This document shows, in pieces, positions 62,330 through 64,000 of a DNA stretch of 64,000 nt (its first letter is position 1; each line of letters begins with the position of its first letter). The notes beneath the pieces are model-generated. The model saw only the letters and a list, made by a program, of their open reading frames with translations, did not search any database and was not told the origin of the DNA. The DNA comes from Mastigias papua (Eukaryota > Cnidaria > Scyphozoa > Rhizostomeae > Mastigiidae). The stretch is taken from assembly GCA_964019165.1 (NCBI GenBank), contig OZ025287.1:2470017-2534016 (forward strand), given 5' to 3'. The position numbers were made by a program, and so were the translations under genes.

Positions 62330-62704
62330 CAGGGTTGTCTAACGCGTGGCCCCCGGGCCACATTGTGGCCCGACATGCTGTCTGGTGTGGCCCGCATTGA
62401 GATAAAAGTTGTTAAAAAATTAAATGGTGGTAAAAGTTTGGTGCAATTATAATATTACATCGTATTTAGTACGGTTGCAAACAAGGGAGAAGTTCACATT
62501 GCTCACTGGTTGGAACATATATATACTTTCTTATATATACTTTTGGTATATATGTATACTTTCTTGTTGTGATATTAAGATGCTCATTTTTCCATCTTCT
62601 CTGAAATTTTCATCTTCATAATATGTATTAAATAAGTGGCCCTCTGTCTATGGCCTAACTCAGAAAGTGGCCCTCCGAGAAAAAAGGTTGGACAACCATG
62701 ACTG
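62330..62704. mobile_element. hAT-type MITE, 375 bp, with perfect 8-bp target duplication
   Basis: The left end CAGGGTTGTCTAACGCGTGG and the right end AGGTTGGACAACCATGACTG are related as inverted repeats with a 4-bp insertion on the right. ATCTAACA flanks both sides exactly (62322-62329 and 62705-62712). Left subterminal GTGGCCC...GGGCCAC and right AAGTGGCCCTC repeats resemble known hAT families. It lies in the first visible LIN54 intron. Confidence 0.9.
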
Positions 62705-63303
62705 ATCTAACACATAACACAAATTAAATTTAATATGATGTGTCAGATGTAGAGAAGCTACGTTTTCAAATCACCTCCAACACAACATAATTATTTCAAC
62801 AATTAGAATTGAACAAAATTAAAAGTACATCTAATACGAAACAAAATATCAAAAACCGGATTCAAGGCAAAACAGCTCATGTTTCATGGAACCATTTGAA
62901 ACTATCTGTGTGAATAATAAAGCTGACGGTAGCGTATAAAACGATTCTATGAAAGTCTGACGGTCAAATAGTACAAAAACGCATAAATTATCGTTGGGCA
63001 ATTACGTCACATCATTATTAAGTATATCTGATACTGCGCCAAGCATGTCATTTCCGTGAAGAAGGTGGAGTGGGCAGTGCAGGAAAAAATGAAAAGTCGA
63101 TTCATCAAACTGAAAAGTTGATGATAAATTTTAGAACCAGAATGGCGGGAAACAGAGTCATACGCAAACATTGCGACGAATCCGTTAGTAGACTAACTGG
63201 CAACTTATTGCTATTTTCGACGTAGACATTACAGACCAGAAAACGTGCAGAACTTTTCCTCAATGTCGCCAAACGACTATTTTTATAGGTAATGTTAACT
63301 CAC

Positions 63304-63389
63304 CCGTTAATGGGGTCGTCAATTTCTCTTGCTACCTTTGAGCTCGAATTGACAATTACTGCGCCAGGCTGGAGCGACCCATGCACATG
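63304..63389 (-). CDS. LIN54: LIN54 exon upstream of the CXC domain (partial gene, first exon seen)
   Basis: Acceptor TTTTAG before 63389 and donor GTGAGT after 63304. The 28 codons begin HVHGSLQPGAVIVNSS and end REIDDPIN, with two bases (GG) that join the A of the next exon to make glycine. Support for this exon comes from splice sites and phase; the sequence itself lies in the poorly conserved region before the CXC domain. Earlier exons must lie beyond 63.4 kb or outside the window. Confidence 0.7.
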
Positions 63390-64000
63390 CTAAAATAGAG
63401 ACAAAAATACATATCAAGCCAAACGCCACTATGACAAAATAAGCTTTAAACTGCAATGAACCATCTGCCGACTGTTTCAATGGAAATCAACAAACAAGGA
63501 AGAAGCGACAGATGCAGCAATATGAAAATGCTTCAATACAGAAAGAGAGACATGATTTGAAGTGTTACATGACAAAAGGTTCGATGATGTGGGCCTAAAT
63601 TTCTCACGCCCCAAAACAAAATATACTGCGACAAAACAAAGAAATCAAGTTTTAAAACTTAAAAATGAATACTACAGGCCTTAAAAGATGGAGACAAGAC
63701 TGTAAATATATTTATTACAAAATAGAGGCCAATTTGTGACTGTAATTTCTCGCCAGTTACGCTGGACTAAGAAAATTCCACTATTGCAAATTTGTAAACA
63801 AAGCGACAAGGCTATTGATCTAATATACTTTCATTTTCGAATGAAATCAACAGTGAAATAAGAAAAGTGAATAGAACGAATTTGATTAGAATTTCAAACA
63901 GGAAATCTAGATAAAAAGGCTTGAAACCTAACGCAAAGGAAAAATTCATCACAAGTTGAGAAGAATTATCATTAAGACTTTGAGTATATGTATTTAGCAA
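63390..64000. other. 5' intron or upstream part of LIN54; nothing recognised
   Basis: Should contain the intron before the first placed exon. No conserved upstream exon or promoter signal could be recognised. Confidence 0.35.

Overview
The window is animal (metazoan) nuclear DNA. It is AT-rich and intron-bearing, with no bacterial gene organisation, and most of it is made of transposable-element remnants and simple repeats. The mix of elements (Penelope-like elements with GIY-YIG nuclease, CR1/L2/jockey-like LINEs, an R2-type LINE with restriction-like endonuclease, hAT, pogo and many TIR elements, long TA arrays) fits an invertebrate. A cnidarian, perhaps a coral or relative, is my best guess, but the species cannot be fixed from sequence alone.

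One host gene is recognised with confidence: a LIN54 (tesmin/CXC family, MuvB/DREAM DNA-binding subunit) homologue on the minus strand from about 63.39 kb to 45.56 kb. I could place ten exons, all with GT-AG introns and compatible phases. They encode both cysteine-rich CXC repeats, the RNP-AF-PK linker (including a 28-nt micro-exon) and the C-terminal helical region. The 5' exons (beyond 63.4 kb or outside the window) and the terminal exon (below 45.56 kb) were not found. Its introns hold many insertions: a pogo-like element, hAT elements, Penelope fragments in both orientations, palindromes, TA arrays and a duplicated block.

Layout. 1-7.6 kb: a 59-bp minisatellite and TIR elements, no recognised gene. 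8-21.7 kb: decayed LINE copies on both strands, an RLE-type LINE 3' end, a pair of tRNA-derived SINEs and small TIR elements. 22.8-24.4 kb: a 1.27-kb hAT-like element and a second-family MITE. 25.5-32 kb: a LINE C-terminus fused to TA arrays, a perfect-arm palindrome, a tRNA-like hairpin and a hammerhead-like motif. 32.7-39 kb: a 31-bp tandem array, a 1.1-kb TIR element and a GAT array. 39.6-43.3 kb: a LINE 3' tail ending in (ATT)n, followed directly by an intact 1068-codon R2-type retrotransposon ORF. 44.1-63.4 kb: the LIN54 gene and its intronic elements.

The most notable pattern is a recurring composite around TA arrays: hammerhead-ribozyme-like cores (CTGATGA, short stem, GAAAC), tRNA-like domains held at the tip of long inverted repeats, and Penelope reverse transcriptase/GIY-YIG pieces. 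This looks like one family of Penelope-like elements and its non-autonomous derivatives, inserting at or generating TA repeats.
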